Shown here: piece by piece, positions 49,280 through 58,174 of the stretch
Numbering within the stretch: position 1 is the first letter of the stretch
Layout: each line of letters begins with the position of its first letter
Source of the DNA: Cutibacterium modestum
GTDB taxonomy: Bacteria > Actinomycetota > Actinomycetes > Propionibacteriales > Propionibacteriaceae
DNA: 64,000 bases
Direction of reading: 5' to 3'
Assembly: GCF_008326345.1 (NCBI RefSeq)
Contig: NZ_BJEN01000001.1
Coordinates: forward strand, 124,001 to 188,000
Program-made: the position numbers and the translations under genes
The notes under the pieces: generated by a model
Databases searched by the model: none
Seen by the model: the letters and a program-made list of their open reading frames with translations, nothing else
Told to the model about the DNA's origin: nothing

Positions 49280-49324
49280 TAGAGGTGGGCCGTGGACATA
49301 GGTGCCCAGAAAGGACAGAAGAAG

Positions 49325-51112
49325 ATGTCATCCGAGTTGCTCTTACATCAGTACCCCACGATTGGGATCCGTCCTCTCATTGATGGACGCCGTCGAGGCG
49401 TCCGCGAATCCCTTGAAGGCCAGACGATGAAACTTGCCCACGACGTGGCGAAGCTCATCGAGAGCACGGTGGTCTATCCAGACGGTAGCCCCGTGCGGAC
49501 CGTTATCTCCAAGACCACTATCGGCGGAATTGCTGAATCCAACGCATGTAAGGAGCAGTTCCGCACCGAAAACGTTTGCGCCGACCTCACAGTGACCGCT
49601 TCATGGAACTACGTCACTGAAGTTCTGGACCTTGACCCGTCGATCCCCCACGCCGTCTGGGGATTCAACGGCACCGAGCGTCCTGGAGCGGTGACCCTCG
49701 CAGCGGCAACCGCTGCCTACAACATGCTGGGCGTCTCCTGCTTCGGCATCTATGGTCGTGACGTCCAGGATGCTTCGGCCAGCGGCTTGACCGACGATGT
49801 CGTCGAGGAGGTCCAGAGCTATGTTCGCGCAGCCATTGCCGTCGGCCTTATGAAGGGTCGTAGTTACCTCGCTATCGGCACCGTCGCCATGGGAATTGCC
49901 GGATGCCGTCCCCCGGAGGAGTTCCTAGCCGACTACCTTGGTATGAAAACCGAGTACATAGATATGATCGAGATCGATCGTCGGGCAACCCAGGGTATCT
50001 ACGACCATGACGAGTACGGGAAAGCGCTAGCCTGGGCGCGCGAGAATCTCACGATTGGGGAAAATCGCAACCCAAAGAAGAACCAAGTCTCACAACAGGA
50101 TTATGACGAGCAGTTCGAGTACTGCATCAAGATGATCCTCATCGCTCGCGACCTCATGCATGGAAATCCGAAACTCGCCGAGATTGGCTGGCCTGAGGAG
50201 GCCGGCGGTCACGACGCCATCGCAGCCGGATTCCAGGGGCAGCGCCAATGGACCGACTACAAACCCAACGGTGACATGATGGAGACCTTCCTTAATACTA
50301 CGTTCGACTGGAACGGCAAACGTCCCGAGTCGGTATTTGCTACAGAGGCCGATGCTGGGAACGCATTGTCAATGCTGTTCAACTCTGTGCTGACCCATCG
50401 TCCGCAGCTGTTTAGCGACGTGCGGACCTACTGGAGCCCCGAAGCCGTTAAGAGGGTTACCGGATACGAGCTCACCGGAACTGCCGCTGGTGGCTTTATT
50501 GATCTGCGCAACTCTGGTGCCACAACCCTTAACGCCACCGGCAAGGAGCGTGACGCTGAGGGCAACCCCGTCATAAAGCATTGGTGGGAGATTACCGACG
50601 AGGATATCAAGAAAGACCTCGACGCTACCTCCTTCCACGCAGCTACTCACGAGTACTTTCCGGGTGGCGGATTTTCAACCCACTTCGCGACCGAGGGAGG
50701 CATGCCGCTAACCGCTTCTCGCCTCAACTTCGTCGCGGGTCAGGGCCCAGTCTTGCAGATTGCTGAGGGCTGGACCATCAGCCTTCCCGACGAGGTACAG
50801 CACAAGATCGAGGAACGTACCGATCCGACCTGGCCGACGACGTTCTTCGTGCCGAGAGTCTCCGGTGAGGGTGCTTTCAGTTCGGTCTACGACTGGATGA
50901 TCAACTGGGGTGCCAACCACACTGCCACCGGCTACGGACACTTCGGTGCAGATCTCATCACCTTGGCCTCGATGCTGAGGATCCCAGTTTACATGCATAA
51001 CGTACCTCGCGAGAAGATTTTCCGGCCGAAGGCGTGGGCTTCATTCGGTACTACTGACCTTGAAAGCGCCGACTTCCGCGCTTGCAAGAATTTTGGGCCA
51101 ATCTATCGGTGA
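49325..51112 (+). CDS. fucI: L-fucose isomerase
   Basis: A 595-residue enzyme, close to the 591 of E. coli FucI, converting L-fucose to L-fuculose with manganese. Family stretches include YPTIGIRPLIDGRRRGVRES at the N-terminus, WGFNGTERPGAVTLAAATAA near 120, FGIYGRDVQD near 145 and the metal-ligand region near 345 (VFATEADAGNALSMLF). Further metal and substrate ligands lie in the C-terminal domain (NWGANHTATGYGHFGADLI). ATG 49325 has AAAGGA and GAAGAAG upstream; GTG 49292 in frame is less likely. It heads a cluster with fucK, fucU and fucP. Confidence 0.95.
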   Translation: MSSELLLHQYPTIGIRPLIDGRRRGVRESLEGQTMKLAHDVAKLIESTVVYPDGSPVRTVISKTTIGGIAESNACKEQFRTENVCADLTVTASWNYVTEVLDLDPSIPHAVWGFNGTERPGAVTLAAATAAYNMLGVSCFGIYGRDVQDASASGLTDDVVEEVQSYVRAAIAVGLMKGRSYLAIGTVAMGIAGCRPPEEFLADYLGMKTEYIDMIEIDRRATQGIYDHDEYGKALAWARENLTIGENRNPKKNQVSQQDYDEQFEYCIKMILIARDLMHGNPKLAEIGWPEEAGGHDAIAAGFQGQRQWTDYKPNGDMMETFLNTTFDWNGKRPESVFATEADAGNALSMLFNSVLTHRPQLFSDVRTYWSPEAVKRVTGYELTGTAAGGFIDLRNSGATTLNATGKERDAEGNPVIKHWWEITDEDIKKDLDATSFHAATHEYFPGGGFSTHFATEGGMPLTASRLNFVAGQGPVLQIAEGWTISLPDEVQHKIEERTDPTWPTTFFVPRVSGEGAFSSVYDWMINWGANHTATGYGHFGADLITLASMLRIPVYMHNVPREKIFRPKAWASFGTTDLESADFRACKNFGPIYR

Positions 51113-51126
51113 GGTCATCACGATGA

Positions 51127-52598
51127 ATGACAAGGGCCATCGCCCTCTCGCTGGGGGGGAATGGACCTGGGGGGAGTAGGGCATCGCGAGGCGATGCCCT
51201 CGCCCTCGACCTCGGGTCGAGTTCTGTGAGGGGAATCCTAGAGCTGTTTCGCGTTGGCCACGAGGTCATCAAGCGGGACGGTCACCTGGTGTGGGATATC
51301 GATAGCATCATGGCCGGGGTCCGCGAGGGCCTCGATCATGCCACCGAGGTATTGGGCCAACCTCCAGCCAGTATCGGTGTGGACGCTTGGGGAGTCGACT
51401 ATGGCCTCATCGATCATTCCGGTCATCTGCTTCGACCACCGCGAGCCTATCGAGACACTCGTATGGCCAAGTATGCCGCCGAGGTTGATCGCCGATTGCC
51501 GCCTCGGGCTGCGTGGGAATGGACGGGAATTCAGCCCCAAGAAATCAACACGGCGTATCAGGTCTTCGCGGATCTTGCCGAGCAGCCACGCTTGCGCCAA
51601 ACTGTGCACACTCTGCTACCGATTGCCGATCTGGCGGCCTATCTATTAGGTGCGACGCCAGGCATCGGAAGAGGCATCGGATCATCCACTGGGTTGGCGA
51701 TTCCCGGTGCAAGCCAGTGGTCCGCCCAGGTTCTCAATGCCCTCGACATCCCTCACGAATGGCTGCCGCACCTAGTTAGTGATTCAACAGTGGCCGGGAC
51801 AACGGATGATGGATCAGCCATCGTGCGTTGCGGTGGCCACGACACAGCTTGCGCTGTGCATTCCTTGGGCTTAGGTAGGGACGATGTGCGTCTGTTCCTC
51901 TCATGTGGGTCCTGGAACCTGGTGGGAGTGACGATCCCCGAGGCCCTGATCACCGCGGAGGCTTACGATGCGGGGCTTACCAATGAGGTGCGCACCGATG
52001 GCGGAATTCGCTTCCTACGCAACCTCACGGGCCTGTGGCTCCTCCAGGAATGCCAGAGATATTGGCGGCAGGGCGACATCGTCCGGCTATTGTCCGAGGC
52101 GTGGGGCAGCCCCTCTCTTGGAGTGGTGGTCGATCCCGATGATGAGTCCTTCGTGCGCCCGGGCGAGATGCCAGCGAAATTGGCTTGGTGGTGTCGGAAC
52201 ACTATGGGGTCGAGCCTCGTGACCGTGGCCAGATGGTCCGTCTGGTCGTGGAGTCCTTGGCATGCGCCCACGCCGATTTCGCCGAGCGTCTTGAACGAGT
52301 CGTGGGTCCCTCGCTTGACTCGACGGCTCCGATCATGGCCATGGGAGGTGGAATCCAAAACAGCATGCTCATGGCTGCCACGGCATCGGCCTGTCGACGT
52401 CCCGTCGTCAAGAGCGCGGTGGAGGCAAGCTGCCTGGGCAACCTCCTGTGCCAGTTCGAGGCGACGGGGGCCATCGAACCCGGCGGGCGCGCCGACGTCG
52501 TCGCTGCTTCGGTCCAACCCGAATCCATTGAACCCGGTGATCCGGCACCCTTCGACGCCATGCGGCAACGCCTCAACGAGGTGCGTTCAGCAAGATGA
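51127..52598 (+). pseudogene. fucK: L-fuculokinase (FGGY family), frameshifted
   Basis: The N-terminal FGGY domain is open from 51127: LALDLGSSSVRGI, GHLVWDIDSIMAGVREGL, GVDAWGVDYGLID, then GGHDTACAVHSL and FLSCGSWNLVGV. At about 52195-52205 (after LAWWCRNT) the frame is lost. The C-terminal half (YGVEPRDRGQMVRLVVESLA, IMAMGGGIQNSMLMAATASA, then PVVKSAVEASCLGNLLCQ) continues in another frame to 52598. A single base loss explains it. A dozen or so residues also seem missing after SVRGIL near the start. The kinase would phosphorylate L-fuculose (or L-rhamnulose in relatives). The first-frame product would carry about 150 junk residues. Confidence 0.85.
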
Positions 52599-52714
52599 CC
52601 GTCAAGTTCGTCGACACGGTCGCTGGGATCTTCCTGACGGCCACGTTGGCGGCCTCGTCGTGACGCCACCCAACAATCAGAAAAAATAATACGAAAAATC
52701 ACGAATCAGGTGCA

Positions 52715-53146
52715 ATGATGCTTCGCAATATTCCGAAGAGCCTATCCCCCGATCTGGTTAAGGTTCTCATGCAGATGGGACACGGCGATGAGATCGTCCT
52801 CGGTGATGCCAATTTCCCGGCCCACAGCCACTCCGATCAGGTGCTGCGCGCCGACGGCTTACATATCCCCGATCTCCTTCGCGACATCCTGACCCTCATG
52901 CCGCTGGACCGCTACTCGGATTACCAGGTCGGCTTGATGTCGACGGCCGGTGACGATCCGCGTCCCGATATCTGGAACATTTACGAGAAGATCTGGAACG
53001 AGGCTGAAAAAGAGGCGGGTTTCGTCCAGGTCAAAATGTTTGAGCGCAATGAGTTCTACCGTCATACCGGAACTGTTTACGCCGCCCTGGTTACCGGGGA
53101 AACCGCTCTCTATGGCAATGTAATCCTACGCAAGGGAGCCATCTGA
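52715..53146 (+). CDS. fucU: L-fucose mutarotase (FucU/RbsD family)
   Basis: A 143-residue enzyme interconverting the alpha and beta anomers of L-fucose. The motifs IPKSLSPDLVKVLMQMGHGD and VLGDANFPAHS, with the catalytic histidine and aspartate, and the C-terminal GETALYGNVILRKG are complete. ATG 52715 is preceded by CAGGTGCA. It overlaps the permease gene by one base. Of the plus-strand fucose genes only this and fucI are intact. Confidence 0.92.
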   Translation: MMLRNIPKSLSPDLVKVLMQMGHGDEIVLGDANFPAHSHSDQVLRADGLHIPDLLRDILTLMPLDRYSDYQVGLMSTAGDDPRPDIWNIYEKIWNEAEKEAGFVQVKMFERNEFYRHTGTVYAALVTGETALYGNVILRKGAI

Positions 53147-54434
53147 TGGCGAGGGGCCAAGCAGACTCTTCTGCAGGTAAGCGCGCACAATTCGTTAACC
53201 CGGGAATGGTATTTCCCTTTATCCTCTTGGTGTGTTGTTTCGCTGCTTGGGGGATGGCCACGGACTTAACGGCTCCCCTTGTGAAGGTCTTCAGGTCGAT
53301 CTTCTCGATGACCAACCTAGAATCGTCTCTGGTGCAATTTTCCTACTACGTTTCGTATTTTTGTCTGGCTATTCCAGCTGCCCTCATCAACAGCCGAATC
53401 GGCTATAAAGGTGGAGTCCTCATTGGGCTCTCCTTTGCCGCCTGCGGCGGATTACTATTCATCCCAGCCGCCCACATGATGACTTATGGTGCCTTCCTAG
53501 TGTCCTTGTTTGTTCTGGCTGGCGGATTGTCCATACTGGAGACAAGCGCCAACCCATTCGTCATGGTCATGGGTCCTGAGCACAACGCCACTCAGCGATT
53601 GAATTTCGCTCAGGCCTTCAACCCGATCGGGTCGAACCTAGGTGTGCTTATCGCAACCTTGTTCATCCTTCCCCACGTACACCCAGTGACTGCTGCCGAC
53701 CGTGCGTCGATGAGTGAACAGGAGATGATTGAGATGCAGAGTGGTGAGCTCCAAGCCGTTATGGGGCCCTATGTTGGCCTGAGTATCCTCTACATCATCC
53801 TGGCCGTGGGAATTTCGAGGATCAAGCTTACTGGACGCGACGAGGATGCCCCTCAAGGCGCTCGTAAAGATCGTCTGCATCGACTCCTAGGTAATAAGAG
53901 ATACAGTTTCGGCATCGTAGCGCAGTTCTTTAACATTGCCGTTCAAACCTGCATCTGGACCTATACTCTACACTATGTGACTGACGCTTTGGGAATATCC
54001 GACAGAGCTGCCGGATATTGGTTGCAGGCCAGCCTCATGACCTTCCTCGTCATGAGGTTCGTGATGGTGGCGTTGATGCCCGTAAGTTGCTGCTTACGAT
54101 GTGCCTGGTAGGTGTCTTCTTGGCAATCTTCGCCATGATCAGCGTCAACGTGGCTGGGGCCGTCGCTATCGTGCTGTTATCTGGGTGCATCTCGCTACTG
54201 TTCCCAACCATTTACGGCGAAGCTTTGAAGGGGCTGGGTTCTGACACGAAATTCGGTGCTGCAGGATTGGTCATGGCTATTATCGGTGGAGCGCTCATGC
54301 CCCCGGTTCAAGCTTGGGTGATGGACCGAACTTCAGCGTCTTTTTCGTATGTGGTCGTTGTAATCTGCTTCGCCATCGTAGCGAGCTATGGGTGGTACAC
54401 GCTCCATCGAGAGGATGTGCGGAGCGTCGTGTAG
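53146..54434 (+). pseudogene. fucP: L-fucose permease (FucP, MFS), frameshifted
   Basis: The first open part (53146-54111) encodes the FucP-type N-terminal helices with FILLVCCFAAWGMATDLTAP and the conserved GGLSILETSANPFVMVMG plus QRLNFAQAFNPIGSNLGVL. After FLVMRFVMVALM, at about 54075-54085, the frame breaks. The remaining helices continue in the 54018-54434 frame from DARKLLLTMCLVGVFLAIF to the end (GGALMPPVQAWVMD). The truncated product would lack about three helices and would not transport. The gene starts within the fucU stop codon. Confidence 0.85.
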
Positions 54435-54495
54435 CCCATGTTGCCTTGAGCCAGTCCATATCCAAAACCTAGTGACTTCCATAATCTAGTGATTG

Positions 54496-54536
54496 ACTGG
54501 ACGGAGTAGGGCGTCGCGTGCCTAATTCCGTCCGGT
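54496..54536. terminator. Candidate bidirectional terminator between fucP and the lacI-type gene
   Basis: ACTGGACGGA and TCCGTCCGGT form a 10-base stem with one mismatch, with AGGGC/GCCT pairing further in. It lies between two convergent genes and is followed on the plus strand by TCATCGTTTTG. Confidence 0.5.
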
Positions 54537-54644
54537 TCATCGTTTTGCATGTTAATGTCAAAAGATCGCGTTTGAATGGAAACGATGAAAAACATAGAGA
54601 GCACGTCTTAGTGAGTCCCTAAGAAGTTTGCCTCAAAATGTTCA

Positions 54645-55661
54645 TCATTGGCCGGTAGTGTTAGTTGACTCGCGTACGACGAGTTGAGGAGACAGACGGG
54701 CATGCGTCGGTTTGCCCCCATTCGCCAGATCGTCAGCCATCTCGAGCGCTGAAAGCCCTATCTGATTGAAGGATTGCGAGATGGTGGTGAGTGACGGAGT
54801 TGTCCATGCTGCTTGTGGAATATCATCGAATCCGACGATCGCCACGTCGTCAGGGACGCGTACCCCTGCGTCGAGGAACTCGTGGAGCAATCCGAGCGCA
54901 ATATCATCATTGGCTGCGAAGATGCCATCGGGTACGTGTCCGGACATGAGCAAACGCTGGGCCACGGCCGCCCCGTCATGCGATGACCATCCCCCGGCGT
55001 CAACCGTGGGTGATTTTAGACCTGCGTCAGCGCAAGTGGCGTGGTACGAAATCAAGCGCTCAGAAGCGTCCTGCCATGTTAAATCACCTGAGATGTGAAG
55101 GAGCTTATGGCGACCTTGGCTGATTAGGTGCTGAGTTGCTAAGCGAGCTCCTTTCGCTTGGTCGATGCCGACGGTTGCCAGGGTTGGCTCTGGGCTCCGA
55201 GTATCCATGACAACTACCATGGGTTCGTCTGCGTGCAGTTCATCAGCTAGTTGATGCAAAATAATTCCTCGACGAGCCAGCACAATAATTGAGGCTACTC
55301 GATATCCACGAAGGTTTATCAACGCTCTTCGGATCGATGATGACGAGTTCTCGTCAGCCGTCTCAAGGATCACCTGTTTCCCGCGCGAGCGAATCCTCTC
55401 AGCGAGGGTGGAGAACGTAATTCCCATGCCGTGCGTTAGCGACGCGGTGAGTAGTATACCGATACTGTCTGAGGTCCCTCGGGCGAGGGAACGGGCAGCT
55501 AGATTTGGTAGATAACCGGAACTATGCACTGCTGTCATGACTCGTTCCCTGGTTTCGGAGCGTACCGAGGGGTGGTGATTCAGCACCCTCGAGACAGTCT
55601 GAGCTGAGACATTGGCTATGGCCGCCACCTGCCCAAGGGTGACTCGGTTCCGAGAAGACAC
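54645..55661 (-). CDS. LacI-family transcriptional regulator, probable fucose repressor
   Basis: A protein of about 338 residues. The helix-turn-helix VTLGQVAAIANVSAQTVSRV with hinge helix NLAARSLA is at the N-terminus. The sugar-binding domain begins SIGILLTASLTHG and contains GIDQAKGARLATQHLISQG, FAANDDIALGLLHEF and VAIVGFDDIPQAAW. GTG 55661 is the likely start; the frame opens at 55724. It lies downstream of fucA on the same strand and opposite fucIKUP. Two palindromes of the LacI type, before fucI and fucA, fit it as their regulator. Confidence 0.88.
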   Translation of the reverse strand: MSSRNRVTLGQVAAIANVSAQTVSRVLNHHPSVRSETRERVMTAVHSSGYLPNLAARSLARGTSDSIGILLTASLTHGMGITFSTLAERIRSRGKQVILETADENSSSSIRRALINLRGYRVASIIVLARRGIILHQLADELHADEPMVVVMDTRSPEPTLATVGIDQAKGARLATQHLISQGRHKLLHISGDLTWQDASERLISYHATCADAGLKSPTVDAGGWSSHDGAAVAQRLLMSGHVPDGIFAANDDIALGLLHEFLDAGVRVPDDVAIVGFDDIPQAAWTTPSLTTISQSFNQIGLSALEMADDLANGGKPTHARLSPQLVVRESTNTTGQ

Positions 55662-55807
55662 TCTGGAGAGTCTAGCAAACAAGTTAGCCACACTTATTGA
55701 GGCTGCAGATCTTAGGCCAAGCAAAAAGGTAAGCGTGTGAGGAATCTGCCTTGATTTCTGTCGCGCGCTAATCAGCGTCTACATCTCGCACCGTGAGACA
55801 AACAGTG

Positions 55808-56473
55808 TTAATCTACTGCGGGTGCTGACTGGCCATAATTCGTGTTATGGATCTTGGAAGAAACTTCCTTAATTTGCTCGTCGGTGAGTAGTTTAATGGG
55901 GCCGGTTTGGCGAGTGCGTAAGTACAGAGCACAAACCCATTCTAATTCTTGGGCGAGAGTGTAGGTGGCAGGAAGGTTTGGCCCGGCAACGATGGATCCA
56001 TGATTGCGCATCAGGGCGGCTGTTCGGTCTTCAAGGGCACGGGCAACATTGGCTGCTAGCTCGGGTGATCCGTAGACTGCATAGTCGGCGACTCGGACGT
56101 CTGACCCGCCGAACATACAAATGTAATAGTGAATTGCGGGAAGCCTGGAGACGTCGTCTAGGCAAGCAACTGCAGTCGCTGCCGGGGAGTGTGTATGAAC
56201 GACAGATTGCCTTCCAGTTACCCGCATGGTGGTCAGATGCAGATCGAGTTCGCTGGCGGGTCGGAGCGGACCGTCGATCTGCTTGCCTGTGGAGAACTCG
56301 ACAATTGACACCAAATCTGGACGGATGTCCGCGTAGGGAAGACCGGAAGGTGTGATGGCTACGAGATCATCACTGCGAATCGAGATATTACCTGCAGTTC
56401 CTACGACTAGGCCATCGGAGACCAGTCGACCACAGGCATCGCAAATTTGCTGACGCTGAGTTTCAAGCAGCAT
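55808..56473 (-). CDS. fucA: L-fuculose-phosphate aldolase (class II)
   Basis: A 221-residue zinc aldolase splitting L-fuculose 1-phosphate into dihydroxyacetone phosphate and lactaldehyde. Motifs are GTAGNISIRSDD (phosphate site), ASELDLH with the catalytic Glu75, the zinc ligands HTH (93 and 95) and the third zinc histidine in LMRNHGSIVAG near residue 155. Ligand spacing matches E. coli FucA. ATG 56473 is used. It is on the opposite strand from the other fucose genes and precedes the LacI-type regulator with an 84-base or longer gap. Confidence 0.88.
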   Translation of the reverse strand: MLLETQRQQICDACGRLVSDGLVVGTAGNISIRSDDLVAITPSGLPYADIRPDLVSIVEFSTGKQIDGPLRPASELDLHLTTMRVTGRQSVVHTHSPAATAVACLDDVSRLPAIHYYICMFGGSDVRVADYAVYGSPELAANVARALEDRTAALMRNHGSIVAGPNLPATYTLAQELEWVCALYLRTRQTGPIKLLTDEQIKEVSSKIHNTNYGQSAPAVD

Positions 56474-56524
56474 CGTGACCCCTTGTCATTGTGGGACTCG
56501 TTCAATCGTGTTTGGGCAACCTAA

Positions 56525-56538
56525 TGGTTGCGCTCACA
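56525..56538. promoter_or_regulatory. LacI-family operator-like site before fucA
   Basis: TGGTTGCGCTCACA reads on the minus strand as TGTGAGCGCAACCA. It shares GCGCTCACA with the fucI site at 49266-49279 and has the central CG of LacI-type operators. It lies about 52 bases upstream of fucA, just after TTGTCA (minus strand), a possible -35. Confidence 0.6.
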
Positions 56539-56756
56539 TGACAATAGTAACACTCCCGATTTGAGTTAGTTCTTAACTGTAAAATAAGCGTCCAGGAGAA
56601 TTGCAATATATCTGGCCTGGCAGCCGCACTTGGGGTGCTGTTTTAGTTCAGTCAAGTCAGTGTCGGTGCTGTAGGCGTAGGCCCTTTGTGATTTTGTGGG
56701 ACGAGTCCGTGATCTGGGGTCGACAGTTACGGTAGGGGCTGGCACGCTACTCTTAC

Positions 56757-56772
56757 ATCGCTATCTGGCGAT
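56757..56772. promoter_or_regulatory. Inverted repeat before the arsR-type gene
   Basis: ATCGC-TATCTG-GCGAT, ending 11 bases before the GTG start of the regulator. Short dyads here commonly bind ArsR/SmtB repressors, so autoregulation is likely. Confidence 0.45.
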
Positions 56773-56783
56773 ATCATCGTCAT

Positions 56784-57173
56784 GTGGCGATTAAAACTGT
56801 TCATGAACCCGACGTGGAGCCTGAGGATCTCAGCCGCTTGGCGACCGTCTTCAAGTGCCTCGGTGATCCTCATCGGCTCGTCATCGTCAACCACTTGTTC
56901 CGTGGGGAACACCGTGTCACAGATCTGGTCGCGCACCTTGGGCTGGCGCAATCGACGGTCTCGTCTCACGTCGCCTCTCTTCGAGACGCAGGTCTGTTGG
57001 CAAGTCACACGCATGGTCGTGCCACGTACTACACCCTGGCGCATCCTGGATACATCCGTAACCTCGTGCGGCTAACCGCCGCCCTTGTAAGAGACGGCGA
57101 TAATTGCGCTGGGCAATGTGGTGAGTTCGATAATGACCACAACGGGCGGGACATGGAGCAGGAAGAGCATTGA
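56784..57173 (+). CDS. ArsR/SmtB-family metal-responsive repressor
   Basis: A 129-residue winged-helix protein. The DNA-binding core has FKCLGDPHRLVIVNHLF and the recognition helix LGLAQSTVSSHVASLRDAGL, then the wing HGRATYYTL. Possible metal ligands are Cys in FKCLGD and the C-terminal CAGQC with a tail rich in His, Asp and Glu. Metal binding would release the protein from DNA and switch on itself and the efflux gene. GTG 56784 starts the gene. Its stop overlaps the TTG start of the CDF transporter. Confidence 0.9.
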   Translation: MAIKTVHEPDVEPEDLSRLATVFKCLGDPHRLVIVNHLFRGEHRVTDLVAHLGLAQSTVSSHVASLRDAGLLASHTHGRATYYTLAHPGYIRNLVRLTAALVRDGDNCAGQCGEFDNDHNGRDMEQEEH

Positions 57174-58081
57174 TCAGCCACAAACATGACCACTCCCTAC
57201 GCTCCGATGCGGATCCCCGATTCCTCATCGCCGCGCTGACACTACTGATGGCCTTCATGGTCGCGGAAATCGTGACAGCCATCGTTTCCGGATCGCTGGC
57301 GCTTCTCTCTGACGCTGGCCACATGCTGTCCGATGTTGGCGCTATCGCTATCGCCCTGTGGGCCGCACGTCTGGCTCTGCGCCGTCCGCAAGGATCATGG
57401 ACCTGGGGTTGGAAGCGGGCCGAGATCATTTCGGCGGCGGTCAATGGTGTCACACTGCTCGTGGTTGGCCTCGTCGTCGGGATCGAGGCCGTTCGGCGGC
57501 TCGTCGTTCCCCCCGCTATTGGCGGAGGGCTAATCATGGTCATCGCGGCTGTTGGCGTCGTCGTCAACGTCACGGTTGCCTGGCTGGTAGCACGTGCCAA
57601 TCGCAGCAGCCTCAACGTCGAAGGTGCCTATCAACACATCCTTACCGATCTATTTGGGTTCATCGGCACCCTCGTGGCAGGCCTTGTCATCGTGGTGACT
57701 GGGTGGACCAGCGCGGACGCCATCGCCTCCCTCGTCATTTGTGGTCTTATGCTCCGCGCGGCGTGCTTCCTTCTTAGCCAAACGGGTCGGATACTCATGG
57801 AGGTTGCGCCTGCCTCTCTCGATCTCAATGAGGTGCGAAGCCACCTCACTGGCCTCGACCATGTGCGATCGGTCCACGATCTCCATGTGTGGACGGTGTC
57901 GAGCGATCTGCCGGCTCTGAGCGCTCACATCGTCGTTGAGGACTCCTGCTTCGCCGACGGACATGCCCCCACCCTCTTGGCTCAGATCCAGCAGTGCTTA
58001 TCTGGCCACTTCGACCTCGACCATTCGACACTACAGCTAGAACCGCCCCGGCATGCCGGCACCGAAAATCACACGGTGTGA
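57170..58081 (+). CDS. Cation diffusion facilitator (zinc/cadmium/cobalt efflux)
   Basis: A 303-residue membrane protein with six helices and a cytoplasmic domain. The transport site in helix 2 is SLALLSDAGHMLSDVGAIAI (the HxxxD type with two Asp and His typical of zinc) and helix 5 has the matching HILTDLFGFIG. The cytoplasmic part contains VRSVHDLHVWTVSSDLPALS and AHIVVED. The N-terminus HKHDH is histidine rich. The start is TTG 57170, overlapping the ArsR-type stop by 4 bases; no ATG lies in frame nearby. Most likely CzcD/ZitB-like metal export under ArsR control. Confidence 0.92.
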   Translation: MISHKHDHSLRSDADPRFLIAALTLLMAFMVAEIVTAIVSGSLALLSDAGHMLSDVGAIAIALWAARLALRRPQGSWTWGWKRAEIISAAVNGVTLLVVGLVVGIEAVRRLVVPPAIGGGLIMVIAAVGVVVNVTVAWLVARANRSSLNVEGAYQHILTDLFGFIGTLVAGLVIVVTGWTSADAIASLVICGLMLRAACFLLSQTGRILMEVAPASLDLNEVRSHLTGLDHVRSVHDLHVWTVSSDLPALSAHIVVEDSCFADGHAPTLLAQIQQCLSGHFDLDHSTLQLEPPRHAGTENHTV

Positions 58082-58174
58082 CACGAAGGTCCCAGCCGGA
58101 AGGCCAGGACCTCACGCTCGTTACATTGATTACCAGCCTCAGTACAGGTCTTAGGTAATCGCGCGACGGGTAGA

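Larger units (their letters stand above)
56474..56783. other. Divergent intergenic region of fucA and the arsR-type gene
   Basis: About 310 bases, A+T rich around 56560-56600 (TTAACTGTAAAATAAG). It contains the operator-like site at 56525-56538 and a dyad before the ArsR gene. Confidence 0.4.
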
